From Chlorops oryzae (Eukaryota > Arthropoda > Insecta > Diptera > Chloropidae): a DNA stretch of 64,000 bases. Of this stretch, positions 22,559-32,579 are shown piece after piece. Positions within the stretch are counted from its first letter, which is position 1. Each line of letters starts with the position of its first letter. Position numbers and translations under genes: made by a program. The stretch lies in assembly GCA_020466095.1 (NCBI GenBank), contig CM035806.1:110170139-110234138 (forward strand), read 5' to 3'. The notes under the pieces were generated by a model, which searched no databases, was not told the DNA's origin, and saw nothing but the letters and a program-made list of their open reading frames with translations.

Positions 22559-23939
22559 TATGGGCATTTCCATTCATGTCGAACGGGACAATCGTACGCA
22601 TTTAAACTAGAAAAAAGTCAAAATATAACGGTTTTTCATTTTGAATAGTGGCTTAACTTATAGATCTTTATTAGCCATATAATTGGTGCCAAAGTTGATT
22701 TTGGCCAGATTTCAGTTTTCAAAATAATTGTAGAAAAGCAAGGCATTCGCACGGGACAAAAACATAAGTTTTTTTCGGGGGCAACAATTCAAATGCCGAT
22801 TTCAGCGAACCCTGAGGCAATATTTTGATGGAATAAATTTTAGAATGTGGGGCATAGATATCCCTTAAAACTGGCTTTGATTTTACTCAAATCCGATTTA
22901 TACTTTCTTTTAAATTTAGTTTTAATCTCGGTCGCATGGGACATGTCGCACGGGACATTTTTTTCCAGAGTGATATTTTTGCTTTTTTGTTGCTCTTTTT
23001 ACGAAATTATACATAAATAACATGAGCAAAAATTTTTTTAAATTAAAAAAGAAAAATTCAATGTATTTATTGAGGTGTTTTGTACCATTTAATACAATAA
23101 TAAAAAAAAATTAAGTGGAAGTGTTATCAGGAATAACAGAAACAGTTTGTTTTTCCGAATAAGCAGTTCTTGCTGCTTTTATATATACACCATCGCAACA
23201 ACAGAAGTGCAACTGGGATATCCCTGGAATGCTTCTTATTTCGCGCCATTTTTCGTCAAAATTGTAGGACATTTCTTGCTTTTTGATTTCATCGGATGGC
23301 ATATAATATATTTGAATCCCATTTATTTATAATATAAGCGAAGGTATTTACATAAATAAAAAACAATAATAATTTTTTTTTTTAATTTCATACTTAAGAT
23401 GTCGCACGGGACAAACTTTAAGTGTTGATTACGATCTCGAATCTTCTGATTTTGCTGCGATTTTTTAAATGTTTTAATTGTATACTAAGTCGCTGTTTGG
23501 AATCAAAATTTGGTGAGCCTACTTCAACTACTTTCGATGCTATGATAACAAGTGTTTTTTTTTAATGTCGCACGGGACATCGAAAAATGCAATAATGAAA
23601 ATGAAAAATGTACCGTTATTTTCGATTGCATAGTTTCCTATGCATTCTTTTTTGACTCTTTGTACCCCTAGAAAGAATTATGAGGCCAAAAATCAATGCA
23701 TAATGTCTCCATTTATGAAATTTTATCAAAACTAAACATGCAGTAAAATCTCTAATTAAGAAAATTTTTATTTGCTCGACTTTGCATTCGAATATCTCGA
23801 AATGGGATATGAATAAAGGTAAAGTGTTTTTAAATTAGTTAAATATGATTGCTTCCTTATAAAAATATGGTAAAACAAAATGGTTTCAAGAACTTTTAGT
23901 TTTTTTGTGCAGGTGGACCTTTCGGTGGAAATGCCCATA
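22559..23939. mobile_element. TIR element with six copies of a 13-mer
   Basis: The ends TATGGGCATTTCCA and TGGAAATGCCCATA are perfect inverted repeats of 14 bases flanked by TA, fitting a TA-targeting DNA transposon. Inside, GTCGCACGGGACA or a close variant occurs at 22578, 22746, 22931, 22945, 23401 and 23567, all in the same direction. A short minus-strand frame at 23111-23302 is the only coding candidate. I do not recognise the family. Confidence 0.6.
23111..23302 (-). CDS. Hypothetical 63-residue frame inside the 13-mer TIR element
   Basis: Starts MPSDEIKKQEMSYNFDEKW and contains IRSIPGISQLHFCCCDG. It is rich in charged and aromatic residues with a Cys triplet, looks protein-like rather than random, and could be the C-terminal exon of a larger transposon-encoded protein. 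No family recognised. It may be a remnant, because no partner exon is obvious. Confidence 0.3.
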   Translation of the reverse strand: MPSDEIKKQEMSYNFDEKWREIRSIPGISQLHFCCCDGVYIKAARTAYSEKQTVSVIPDNTST

Positions 23940-24480
23940 TACACAAAAAAAAAAGATTAAAAAGAACTAGTATGAGAAAAAATAATAATAAATAAAAATA
24001 TACACCCCAACTGTCTCATACGAAGCTATGGTACCTAGAATGACACAGGAGATGACATCGTTGCGAGGCTGACCATGCTGATGGATGCACGCAACAACAC
24101 AACGCAACCACAAGCATATATGGCGTAAGGTCTTCATCTACCAGAAGCAGAGAATCAACAACAGGAAAACGTCAAAATCATGTTAAATTTTGGGACCAAA
24201 TCAACAAGTTTTTCCTGTCGCCAATCCTCTTATAACGGATGGCTCGAAATACAAAAACGGTTCCACTGCATATAACATAGTTTTTAAATCTACCCGCTGG
24301 GTTTGAACCACGAACCTCTCGATTTCTGGTCGTCTGCTTACTCATTACGCTGTCTTCGCCGAAAAAAAATACAAAGATGGTTCCTGAGGCAATCCCTTTT
24401 GAGCAATGACAAACATTCCCTTACCTTCCACCGTTAATTTGAATGCCCAAACGTGGCATCGTCTTCAAAGGGGGGAGGGA
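23940..24480. other. Degenerate retroelement 3' region ending in a polypurine tract
   Basis: No intact gene. The frame fragment PLITDGSKYKNGSTAYN at about 24222 resembles an RNase H start. A tract AAAGGGGGGAGGGA (about 24467-24480) directly precedes an LTR start, as a polypurine tract should. Confidence 0.4.
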
Positions 24481-25019
24481 TGTTATGAGTCAAACAGCTC
24501 ATCTTGTAACTTACGCAATACCGCTAGCGACAGCAGACGACCAAAAACGCAAGCTGGCATTTCGCACCACCGTACAAGCGTGCCAAGTACTACGTTGCGT
24601 CATAGGTGACTGACGCAGAATCACCAAATATGCTGAATCGGATATTGGTCATGGAACAAAACGACCAAGATACCCGGAAGTACATCTGCATAGGTCAGCA
24701 TGCGTCAGCAGGCCCATGACACCGTTCCCGAAGAACACACCAGCGTCTGCAGAGCGCAGACCTAGGTTAAGAATAATTAGTATATAAGCTGTGCATTTTA
24801 GTACTAAGATATAGTTGCTTATAGTTGCATATAGTTGATAGTTGCTTATAGTTGTTAATAGTTGCTTGTAGTTGATAGTTGCTAATAGTTGTTAACAGTT
24901 GCGAGTAGTCTTCACAGTCGATTAATAAATAATTATAAATTATAAAAAACAAAAGAGCGTTTCCTTTAGAAAATTCGGTCCGATAGGCGAGTGAAGGATT
25001 CCGGAAAATCCTCACAACA
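24481..25019 (+). repeat. LTR of a gypsy-type element (3' LTR, partner not found)
   Basis: It begins TGTTATGAG right after a purine tract and ends CTCACAACA. It contains a small minisatellite of ATAGTTGCTT/GATAGTTG units (24812-24905) and an AATAAATAATTATAA signal region (24924). The 539-bp length is normal for a gypsy LTR. The sequence after it is not a primer site but RT-region debris. Confidence 0.6.
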
Positions 25020-25523
25020 GCAGCTAATATTTGCATTGTACACTTTAACCCGCAGCTACCAATTATTTTAACCACTGATGCATTACAAAATGCAGTAGCT
25101 GGGATATTATCCCACAAATTCAAAGATGGCGCAGTTAAGCCAATCGCATTTGTTTCCAGAGCGCTTAGCAAATCTGAGAAGAATTACAGCACAATAGAAA
25201 AAGAAGCCTTGGCAATAGTCTTTTCAGTTACTTAATTAAGGCAATATTTACTGGGAGTAAAATTTACTTTTCGCACAGATCATAAACCTCTTTTAACACT
25301 GTTTAATGAAAACAAAGGGTTACCAATCATGGCCTCAGCTCGCTTACAGCGATGGGCGGTCATTCTTTCAGGGTTTGACTATTCAATAGAACATGTAAGG
25401 GGAACAGAAAATATAGCAGATAATTTGTCACGAATGCCTCAACCTGATAATACTCCAGATCACTTAGAAAACACATATGTACACTTTATTGAAGAAAACA
25501 ACGGTCTTCTCTTGGACTTTTAG
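25020..25523 (+). pseudogene. gypsy-3 RNase H fragment
   Basis: Motifs LTTDALQNAVAGILS, YSTIEKEALAIVFSV, FRTDHKPLLTLF and ADNLSRMPQ identify the RNase H domain and the start of the linker of a Ty3/gypsy pol. A TAA at 25233 interrupts the frame. RT upstream and integrase downstream are absent. It lies between two unrelated LTRs. Confidence 0.8.
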
Positions 25524-25559
25524 GACATAGGTTTGGAATATTTATATTTTATTTAAGAG

Positions 25560-26106
25560 TGATCGGCACTATACAGCGCGAGCCAGTATCAGCCCGATCA
25601 CTTTGAAGACTCTTGCACCAATTGATTATTCTAACAAACAATTCTTATATTTATACTGAATTTCTTTAGAGTCATGGATTGACTGCACTTTGCTTTGTGA
25701 CTCAATAGTCAAATATTCGAAAGAGGATCGCTAGAATCGGGTGGCACATGTGCAAACGATTAGTGCATGACACTTGAGGAGCGGCATTCTTTCGTTTGGG
25801 TCGATTGTAATTAGAGCGAGCGTGGAGTTGGTGTTGTGACAAAGAATGTCGTTAGGTTGAACTCATAGTGTGAAGTCGCAGTGCACTTGCATTGGACGAA
25901 AGTGTATAATTACGGCGTCTGATGGAATGCCGAAATTAAATTTAGAAATATGTAGATATGAGTTGCTCAAGTGGAGCGCATAACTCAAACGAGCAACGTG
26001 TGTGTTAGTTTGTGTGAAGGGCGTATTAATACAAGGTAACATTTGAATGCTTTAAGGGTTCTTAAAATGAGGCAACGTTTGAATGTTGCTTAGTAGCCTT
26101 TATTCA
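25560..26106 (-). repeat. gypsy-2 3' LTR
   Basis: On the minus strand it starts TGAATAAAGG and ends GCCGATCA, giving TGA..TCA borders, and is preceded by the purine tract AAAAAGGGAAGGTG. The plus-strand start is TGATCGGCAC. There is no second copy in the window, so the outer border rests on the terminal inverted trinucleotide. Confidence 0.55.
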
Positions 26107-26396
26107 TGACACCTTCCCTTTTTGGGAAAAAAATTTCTTGCTTTACAAGAGTTTTTTTTTGTTGTTTTGTTTATTTTTGTGTTATATATTTTATAACTTG
26201 TTATATTTGTTAAAATTGAATTAAATATATTGTATTGGGAACTTAAAATTATCGGACGTGGGTTTATATAGTAGATATACTTTATAAAAGAAATAAGGAT
26301 TAAATGTTATTAAAAGGAATAAGTCTATAGCTACATTGGAATGACTTATTGTAGTAGTTTTTTTTTTTCGTAAATATATATAGTTTAGGTTGAGTT

Positions 26397-26730
26397 TTAT
26401 GCTAATTTTAATTCAACTTTAAACGGGCCTCTAAAAAGCTTGTCTAGCTTGTGGCTTGCTTCATCTTTGAGGTAAACCATTGTATTTGTTTCCATAAGCT
26501 GTGGATTTGCTTTCTTATCATAAATTTCTTTTGACCTTTCTTTAGCTTTTTCTAATAAGGCTGCTGCACGTTTTTGAGCTGTTTGAAGTTTGATTTTAAG
26601 CTCAGCTTTGTAATCGTCTTTGTTGTAAATTGGATCTACTTTGCCATGTAACATGAAATCATAAAGGATAATTGTTTTACCATGTACTAGCTCAAAGGGT
26701 GTATAGCCATGAGTGGTTGCTGGAGTCGTA
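26397..26730 (-). pseudogene. gypsy-2 integrase C-terminal segment
   Basis: Reading down from 26730: YNTTPATTHGYTPFELVHG, the conserved segment after the catalytic Glu, then a lysine/alanine-rich helix and KLDKLFRGPFKVE, the GPY/F module. The frame ends at 26397. Its upstream end is cut at a 15-base palindrome that borders the mariner fragment. Confidence 0.75.
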
Positions 26731-26736
26731 TTGTAA

Positions 26737-27590
26737 CAATACGTGAAGTTTTACAACCTAAGGAGCTATAAAGTACAAAAAGTACCTGATAGGTCAGAAG
26801 AAAAGGACGCCGAAGCCAAGAGGAGGGCTCGAAAACTGTATCGCGATTAGCTGCCCAAATTTGATTGCGTGATCATGGACGATGAAACGTATTGCAAAGC
26901 AAATTTCAAGCAGTTACCTGGACACGGATATTATACTGCGGTTAGAAGGGGTGGAGCATCCTCTAAATTTTCCACTGGAAAACATACCAAATTTCCAAAG
27001 AAATACATGGTGAGGCAGGCCATTTGCAAATGTGGCCTTCGAAGTAAGGAATTTGTGACGGATCGCACAATCAACACCGAAATTTACATCAGAGAGTGTC
27101 TGGACCGGCGTTTGCTGCCTTTTATACGTCAACACCAAGATTCAGTACTATTTTGGCCTGACCTAGCAACATCTCACTACGCCCAGAGAACGATGGATTG
27201 GTACCAAGCCAATATTGTCACTGTGGTACCAAGAGAAGCAAATCCTCCGAATTGCCCCGAACTTCGTCCAATCGAAAAATATTGGGCTTTAATGAAAAGG
27301 AACCTTAAAAAGACCAAACAAACTGCGAAGAACATCGAAATATTTCGACATAAATGGCGTCGGGCATACACTAAGGTGGACGAAAGGTCGGTAAAAAACC
27401 TAATGGACGACCTTAATCAAAAAGTGTATAATTTTTTTTAAGTGTATTTTTTTCAGTGTAAATAAAATTGTTATTTATTTTGTAATGTTCACTTAATAAT
27501 AAACTGAAAGAATTTAAAAAAAAACATCATTGGTTTTTTTGCAATAAAAAAAAACAAAAGGACAGTTATTTCTGGGACAGTCTTTATTTA
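26737..27590 (+). pseudogene. Tc1/mariner transposase fragment, DD37E type
   Basis: The catalytic domain is present. IMDDETY carries the first Asp, FWPDLATSHYA the second, and RPIEKYWAL the Glu. I count 37 residues between the second Asp and the Glu. The frame 26869-27441 is open to a TAA. Upstream the frame continues with VPDRSEEKDAEAKRRARKL but has a TAG at 26849. The N-terminal paired-type DNA-binding domain and the left terminal repeat are missing. The right end lies near GGACAGTC (27572-27582). Confidence 0.82.
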
Positions 27591-27849
27591 CATAAGACTT
27601 CACGTCTTTTTTTTTTTTTTTTAACGGTTTTTTATTATTGCATCTTCATATCCTATGAACTAACAACAAGTTAATGAATCTTAAAACTAAAAAATATTTA
27701 TTAATATTATATGCTTTTCAGTCCACGCCAACGCGTGAACTGGGCTGCCTTTCCGTATGATGAATCCATAGATGGGTTTCCAGGAGGATTTTTTTTTTTT
27801 CAAAGGTTACAAAAAAAAAAATTTTTTTTTTCAAAAATTTAGAGGGGGC

Positions 27850-30519
27850 TTAGTTGTGAGACAGTGATGGCAAGTCACGCCTTTTTAGCCTTGAGGAGCT
27901 GTTTGTTAGCAACAAATTTCTAGCTAGTGGGTTCGGATGTTGGGACAACCGAGTGCAATATTTGCGGCTTAATGAGATAAGCTCGTTTTTGACCATCGGG
28001 GTACAAAGGTCTTTATGTATGTTTTCGTTTTTTATAAACCATGGAGCACCAGTTATAGTCCGAAGAATTCTGGACTGTGAGCGTTGTATAATGTCTAATA
28101 AAGAGTTGCTGGCTTTTCCCCAGAGCTGGGAGCCATAAGTCCATATAGGCTTAAGTGTTGCATTATAAAGAAGCACTTTGTGTTCGAGCCGCAATCTTGA
28201 CTTACTGTTGAGTAGCCAGTGCAGTTTTTGGGCGCTCAGCTTCATTTGGGTGCGTTTTGCCTCAATGTGCTTGCGCCATGTGAGTCGGCGATCTAAGTCA
28301 ATGCCTAGATATCTCACTTCATTGGCCTGTGGAACTCGTGTGTTATTAAGCATAATTGGAGGGCATGTCTCGCGACGCAGCGTGAAAGTTATGTGGGTGC
28401 ATTTGCTGTCATTTACTTTTATTCTCCAGTTCGCAAGCCAGTCTTCAACAGTATGAAGATGATTATTAAGAACTCGAGAGGCGACCACAGGATCGCTGTG
28501 TGCATACAAAATTGCTGTATCGTCTGCAAATGTAGATGTGAAGAGTTCTGGCGATACAGGCAGATCAGCCGTGTAAATCAGGTATAGCAGGGGCCCTAGG
28601 ACACTACCTTGGGGTACACCTGCTGAAATGTCATATTCATATGTCGTGTGTGTTCCATATTTGATTTTGAACTTCCTTTCAGAGAGGTAGGATTGTAGGA
28701 CTTTGTGAGTGTTTTCGGGAAGGGTATGTTTAATTTGAAACATTAAGCCAGAGTGCCATACTTTATCAAAGGCTTGCGAGATATCCAGAAATAAGGCGGA
28801 ACAGTATTTCTTTTTTTCAAATGCGTTTCTGATTTCGGTGGTAACTCTGTTTACCTGTTCAATGGTGCCATGGCTTTTACGAAAACCAAACTGGTGCTGG
28901 GGAATAGCTCCAGAGATTTGTAAGGGTGGTAAAATTTTTGCTAAGAGACATTTTTCAAAGACTTTTGAGAGTACTGGCAACAAGCTAATTGGCCGATATG
29001 ATGATGGGAGTGATAGGTCTTTTCCTGGCTTAGGGATCATAATTATGTTCGAAATTTTCCAGGGTCTAGGATAATATCCTAGCCTCAATATTGCGTTGAA
29101 TATGAAGAGGATTAATCTTGTTGCTACAGTGGGGAGTTGTTGCACCATCTGTGGGGTTATAAGATCAAAGCCTGCGGCCTTTTTTGTGTTTAGCTCGCCA
29201 ATGATAAACTTGATCTCCTTGTACTGAAATTCGCCTATATTTTCGATTGAACGAGGGTTTATTTTGGGAAATTGAAAAGCGTTAGTGCGTGGGTTGGGCT
29301 TAAAAACGTTTTCGAGATATTTAGCAAATACATGCGCTTTTTCTTCGTCCTTTCTAGCCCAGCTTCCAGTGTTAGTACGCAGTGGTGCTACGTTTGTTTT
29401 GGGTGCCTTCATCTTTTTATTTGCTTTCCAAAGAGAATAGTTTGATTCCGCTGTCGGGCTCAAATTTCGAGTGTAATTTTCTAGATTAGTTTTCAGATCA
29501 TTATCAAGAGCTTCTCTCAGGCGCTTAGTCGCTTGCACTAAGTTAACTTTCGCGGTGGGTGAACGTTGTCGCTGCCATTCCCTTCGTAGGCGTCTTTTTT
29601 CTCGTACAAGAGTTTCGATCTCGCTTGAAGTATATCTTCGAGGTTCTTTTGGCTTGCTGATTATTTTTGGGGTTGCATGAACTGCTGCCGATATCATGAT
29701 ATTGTTTACCTCTGTTACGGCATCATCAATATCACATTCGCTTCGGAGTATAGAGTTCTCGTTCAAATGCGAGCTTATATATTTTTTGTATTTAAGCCAG
29801 TGGGTTTTATTTGTTACAATTCTGCCGGGTTTTTCGGTGAATGTGGGCAAGCCCATCATTGTAATTATAACAGGGGAATGGTCGGATGACAAATCGAAGC
29901 TGGGCTCAGCATGTAATTCGCTACGATCAAAGTTTTTGCTGACTGCAAAATCAATGAGGTCGGGTTTTTTTTGCAAATCGGAAGGCCAGTAGGTGGGTTG
30001 ACCTGTTGAAATACAGTCAAAATTTTCACGACTATTTATTATAATTGAATATAGTTGTCGCCCTTTGGGGTTAATTAATCTAGAGCCCCAGTGTGGGTGC
30101 TTAGCATTATAGTCCCCAGCTGCTATAAATTTGTTGCCAAGCTTTTGGAAGTACTCTAAAAATTGTGTACCAGTAACAGAAAATCTCGGTGGGCAGTAAA
30201 CTGCACTTAAAGCGATAATGCTGTTACCATAATGCAATGAGATAGACGTTGCTTGTAAGTAATTTTGGGAAAATTCATCCAATAAATTGTGTTTTATTCG
30301 AGTTTTGATCAAAACGCCGGTGCCGCCGTGTGCCTTTCCATCTGGGTGATGAGTGCCATAAAACGTATAAATTTTAATAGTAAAATTATTTTTGCTTGTG
30401 AGGTGGGTTTCACTGACGAGCATTACGTCAATTGAATGTAATTCAAGAAATGTTTGAATTTCAAGCTTGTGTTGTCGAATGCCGTTAGCATTCCAATGAC
30501 AAATTTTTTGGACACTCAT
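27850..30519 (-). CDS. jockey-type LINE ORF2: AP-like endonuclease and reverse transcriptase
   Basis: 889 residues, uninterrupted. The endonuclease (about 1-225) has HWNANGIRQHK, SETHLTSK, GDYNAKHPHWGS and SSDHSPV. The RT (about 430-730) has PWKISNIIMIPKPGKD, SYRPISLLPVLSK, LFLDISQAFDKVWH, GVPQGSVLGPLLYL and the catalytic FADDTAIL. The C-terminal region has YNATLKPIWTYGSQLWG, normal for jockey elements. There is no RNase H domain, as in jockey. Together these allow target-primed reverse transcription. Because every catalytic residue I can check is present, the copy may still be competent. Confidence 0.93.
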   Translation of the reverse strand: MSVQKICHWNANGIRQHKLEIQTFLELHSIDVMLVSETHLTSKNNFTIKIYTFYGTHHPDGKAHGGTGVLIKTRIKHNLLDEFSQNYLQATSISLHYGNSIIALSAVYCPPRFSVTGTQFLEYFQKLGNKFIAAGDYNAKHPHWGSRLINPKGRQLYSIIINSRENFDCISTGQPTYWPSDLQKKPDLIDFAVSKNFDRSELHAEPSFDLSSDHSPVIITMMGLPTFTEKPGRIVTNKTHWLKYKKYISSHLNENSILRSECDIDDAVTEVNNIMISAAVHATPKIISKPKEPRRYTSSEIETLVREKRRLRREWQRQRSPTAKVNLVQATKRLREALDNDLKTNLENYTRNLSPTAESNYSLWKANKKMKAPKTNVAPLRTNTGSWARKDEEKAHVFAKYLENVFKPNPRTNAFQFPKINPRSIENIGEFQYKEIKFIIGELNTKKAAGFDLITPQMVQQLPTVATRLILFIFNAILRLGYYPRPWKISNIIMIPKPGKDLSLPSSYRPISLLPVLSKVFEKCLLAKILPPLQISGAIPQHQFGFRKSHGTIEQVNRVTTEIRNAFEKKKYCSALFLDISQAFDKVWHSGLMFQIKHTLPENTHKVLQSYLSERKFKIKYGTHTTYEYDISAGVPQGSVLGPLLYLIYTADLPVSPELFTSTFADDTAILYAHSDPVVASRVLNNHLHTVEDWLANWRIKVNDSKCTHITFTLRRETCPPIMLNNTRVPQANEVRYLGIDLDRRLTWRKHIEAKRTQMKLSAQKLHWLLNSKSRLRLEHKVLLYNATLKPIWTYGSQLWGKASNSLLDIIQRSQSRILRTITGAPWFIKNENIHKDLCTPMVKNELISLSRKYCTRLSQHPNPLARNLLLTNSSSRLKRRDLPSLSHN

Positions 30520-32180
30520 TTCTTTGCAATAAGAATTTGCATGAGTTGGCTTTGAGCCCGCATCATCTCTTGCAGCATTGATTGCACAGTTGAAGTGAAC
30601 TGCATCATGCAGTTAGTCAAATTCGAGATCATTGATTCCAAATTTGATATGGCACCTTGAGGGTGTACCGCAGAGTTCGACCTGACAGCGTCAGCATACG
30701 AAATAGTCATAGGAGTATGAACAGGATGTGCTGCTGTCGCAAGAGATGCTTGAGGTTGGGTCGCAGTGTTAGACTTTACTGCGTCAGCATATGAAAATGC
30801 TTTGGGAGGAAGAGCAGCTGATGCTGGCCCTTGCTGGCTCGGCAAGAAGTTCGGAACTTCTTCGTGAGTTTTCCGCTTGGGTTGGTCTTTTTTTTTTATT
30901 GCCGTGTAGATCGGGCATCCACGATAACTCGCTTTGTGGTTACCACCACAGTTGCTGCATTTTCTTACATCAGGGTTGTCTTGATCAACTTGACAAGAGT
31001 ACGAAGAATGCCGATCTCCACATGTAGCGCACACGGGGTTCAAAGTGCAATAGTTTTGCGTGTGACCAAATTCTTGGCAATTAGAGCATTGAACCGGTCC
31101 TTTCCGCTTATGAGGCTCTTCGACAGTAATTTTGCGGTGTAGCAAAAATTGCAGATTGTATATTGGGTGGACCTCGTTCTTTTTTAGTTTTTGGGAGTTA
31201 GCTGAAGGATCAAGCTCAATGCGATATAGGGGTTGCGGTATATTTTGTTTGTTTTTAATATTAAAAACGGTTTTCGTTGGAAAACCTGCAGCTTGCAGAG
31301 CGCCTTTGATCTCTGCTGGTTCAAGTGAGGGCTCGATGCCTTTTATTACTACCACTAAACCTTTGCTTGCTTTAAGCTGGTAGGTATAGTAGCTTTTTTT
31401 GAGTGCATCAAAGTGGTTCACCAGGGTACGATAGTGGATTTCCGTATAAATTTGTATTTTAGTTTCTTTCACGTTACCCCTTTTAATGGAAACAACGTGA
31501 AAGTTGCTGCTGCCAATGGAACGAGCGATAGTTGCTACTAGAGCGTTGGAACATTCCTCACGCAAGTAGATTGGGGAAGGCTTAATTTTTTTGATGGGGT
31601 TTGGAGTAGATGCTTTATTGTCATCTTTGCTAGCAAGCAGCGCAAATCTATTTTGGCTTGGGCTAGTAGCAGTGCTCGTTGATGCATTGGGTTTCAATAC
31701 TTTTAGAGCCTTCTGTCCTTGCATTTTTTGGGGACTCAATTTCCGCTTGATGTTGACGTAGCGATCCATGCCTGTCTGCACTGCCGACCCCTTTTGCTTT
31801 TCGTGGACGCCAACGTTTTTTGCTATAGCGGCAGCGGCGCTAGCATTCACTTGAGTAGAGCGCACGGCTGAGCTCTGAGCAGCGGTTTGAGCAGCAATTT
31901 CGGCTTCGTTTTGTCTGCTGTATTCTTCTTCTGACTTAGTGTTTGTCAGTATGTCGGTTGTTTCTTCGTTTTGCAGTGATGCTGTTGTTTTTGAAGAGGT
32001 GAGGCTCGCAATAAGAGCAGAAACCGTTGACGTTGTAGCTGTGTACTTAGGACTAGCAAAAGTATTAGTTGGCGTACTTACTGCGATCGAGCAGGGAGTA
32101 TTGGAGCTTGTAGGCAGAAAGGGTAGTGCATTTGCTGCATTTGTTTGCTGCGGTGTGCGGGAAAGCTTGCCTGACGTCAC
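30516..32180 (-). CDS. jockey-type LINE ORF1 (Gag-like RNA-binding protein)
   Basis: 554 residues. The N-terminal third is Ala/Thr/Ser-rich and low in order. It is followed by a PRE_C2HC-type region (about residues 210-350; motif VVIKGIEPSLEPAEIKGAL). Three zinc knuckles then lie at about 365-425: CSNCQEFGHTQNYC, CATCGDRHSSYSC and CSNCGGNHKASYRGC. The C-terminus has two copies of an FSYADAVKSN/ISYADAVRSN motif. This protein coats the LINE RNA and directs the particle to the nucleus in related elements. The stop TGA overlaps the ORF2 ATG (ATGA), which suits termination-reinitiation. No disruption seen. Confidence 0.9.
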   Translation of the reverse strand: MTSGKLSRTPQQTNAANALPFLPTSSNTPCSIAVSTPTNTFASPKYTATTSTVSALIASLTSSKTTASLQNEETTDILTNTKSEEEYSRQNEAEIAAQTAAQSSAVRSTQVNASAAAAIAKNVGVHEKQKGSAVQTGMDRYVNIKRKLSPQKMQGQKALKVLKPNASTSTATSPSQNRFALLASKDDNKASTPNPIKKIKPSPIYLREECSNALVATIARSIGSSNFHVVSIKRGNVKETKIQIYTEIHYRTLVNHFDALKKSYYTYQLKASKGLVVVIKGIEPSLEPAEIKGALQAAGFPTKTVFNIKNKQNIPQPLYRIELDPSANSQKLKKNEVHPIYNLQFLLHRKITVEEPHKRKGPVQCSNCQEFGHTQNYCTLNPVCATCGDRHSSYSCQVDQDNPDVRKCSNCGGNHKASYRGCPIYTAIKKKDQPKRKTHEEVPNFLPSQQGPASAALPPKAFSYADAVKSNTATQPQASLATAAHPVHTPMTISYADAVRSNSAVHPQGAISNLESMISNLTNCMMQFTSTVQSMLQEMMRAQSQLMQILIAKK

Positions 32181-32579
32181 CGAGTGAAGGTTCAGCAGAG
32201 CATTTTGTTGTTGGATCGATTCGGTAACACTGTGCGAGCGACGTCGGCCGCACGGCGGCGAACGTTGAACACTTATTTTATTTTCAATTTTTTTCTTCTT
32301 CTTTCTCTTTTTTTTTTTACATGCACTTTTCGCGCACTATAAGAGTCACTGTCTCTAAGTTTTTATTCGGGTTTTTTTCTTATTTTTATTATTATAAATT
32401 TAATTTTGATTTAATTCAGTGGATTTATTTTTGTTTTTTTTTTATTTAATAATGTTTAAATTTGTGATTGTTTTGTGTTATGTTTTGTTTGTTTTTTTGG
32501 CTTCGTTTTTTTTTTTTTACTAAGGTTGCGGAGCAAAGTAAAAAACGCGTCCGACCGAATCAAGCGCTATCGAATGTTG
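32181..32579 (-). other. jockey-type LINE 5' UTR
   Basis: Untranslated leader of about 400 bases, AT-rich with pyrimidine runs near 32290-32320. The first 60 transcribed bases are the GC-richer part. No upstream ORF of note. It ends exactly at the target duplication. Confidence 0.7.

Larger units (their letters stand above)
27607..32579 (-). mobile_element. Full-length jockey-type LINE with intact ORFs
   Basis: The duplication GACTTCACGTC flanks it exactly (27596-27606 and 32580-32590). The 3' end is a poly(A) (T-run 27607-27622 on the plus strand). ORF1 and ORF2 are both open and overlap by ATGA. The 4973-bp length is normal for a jockey-clade element. The 5' end contains CGGACGCGTTTTTTAC, fitting a downstream core promoter, but this is inference. 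It landed in the integrase region of gypsy-2, between codons of the zinc-finger domain. All signs point to a recent insertion. Confidence 0.93.
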
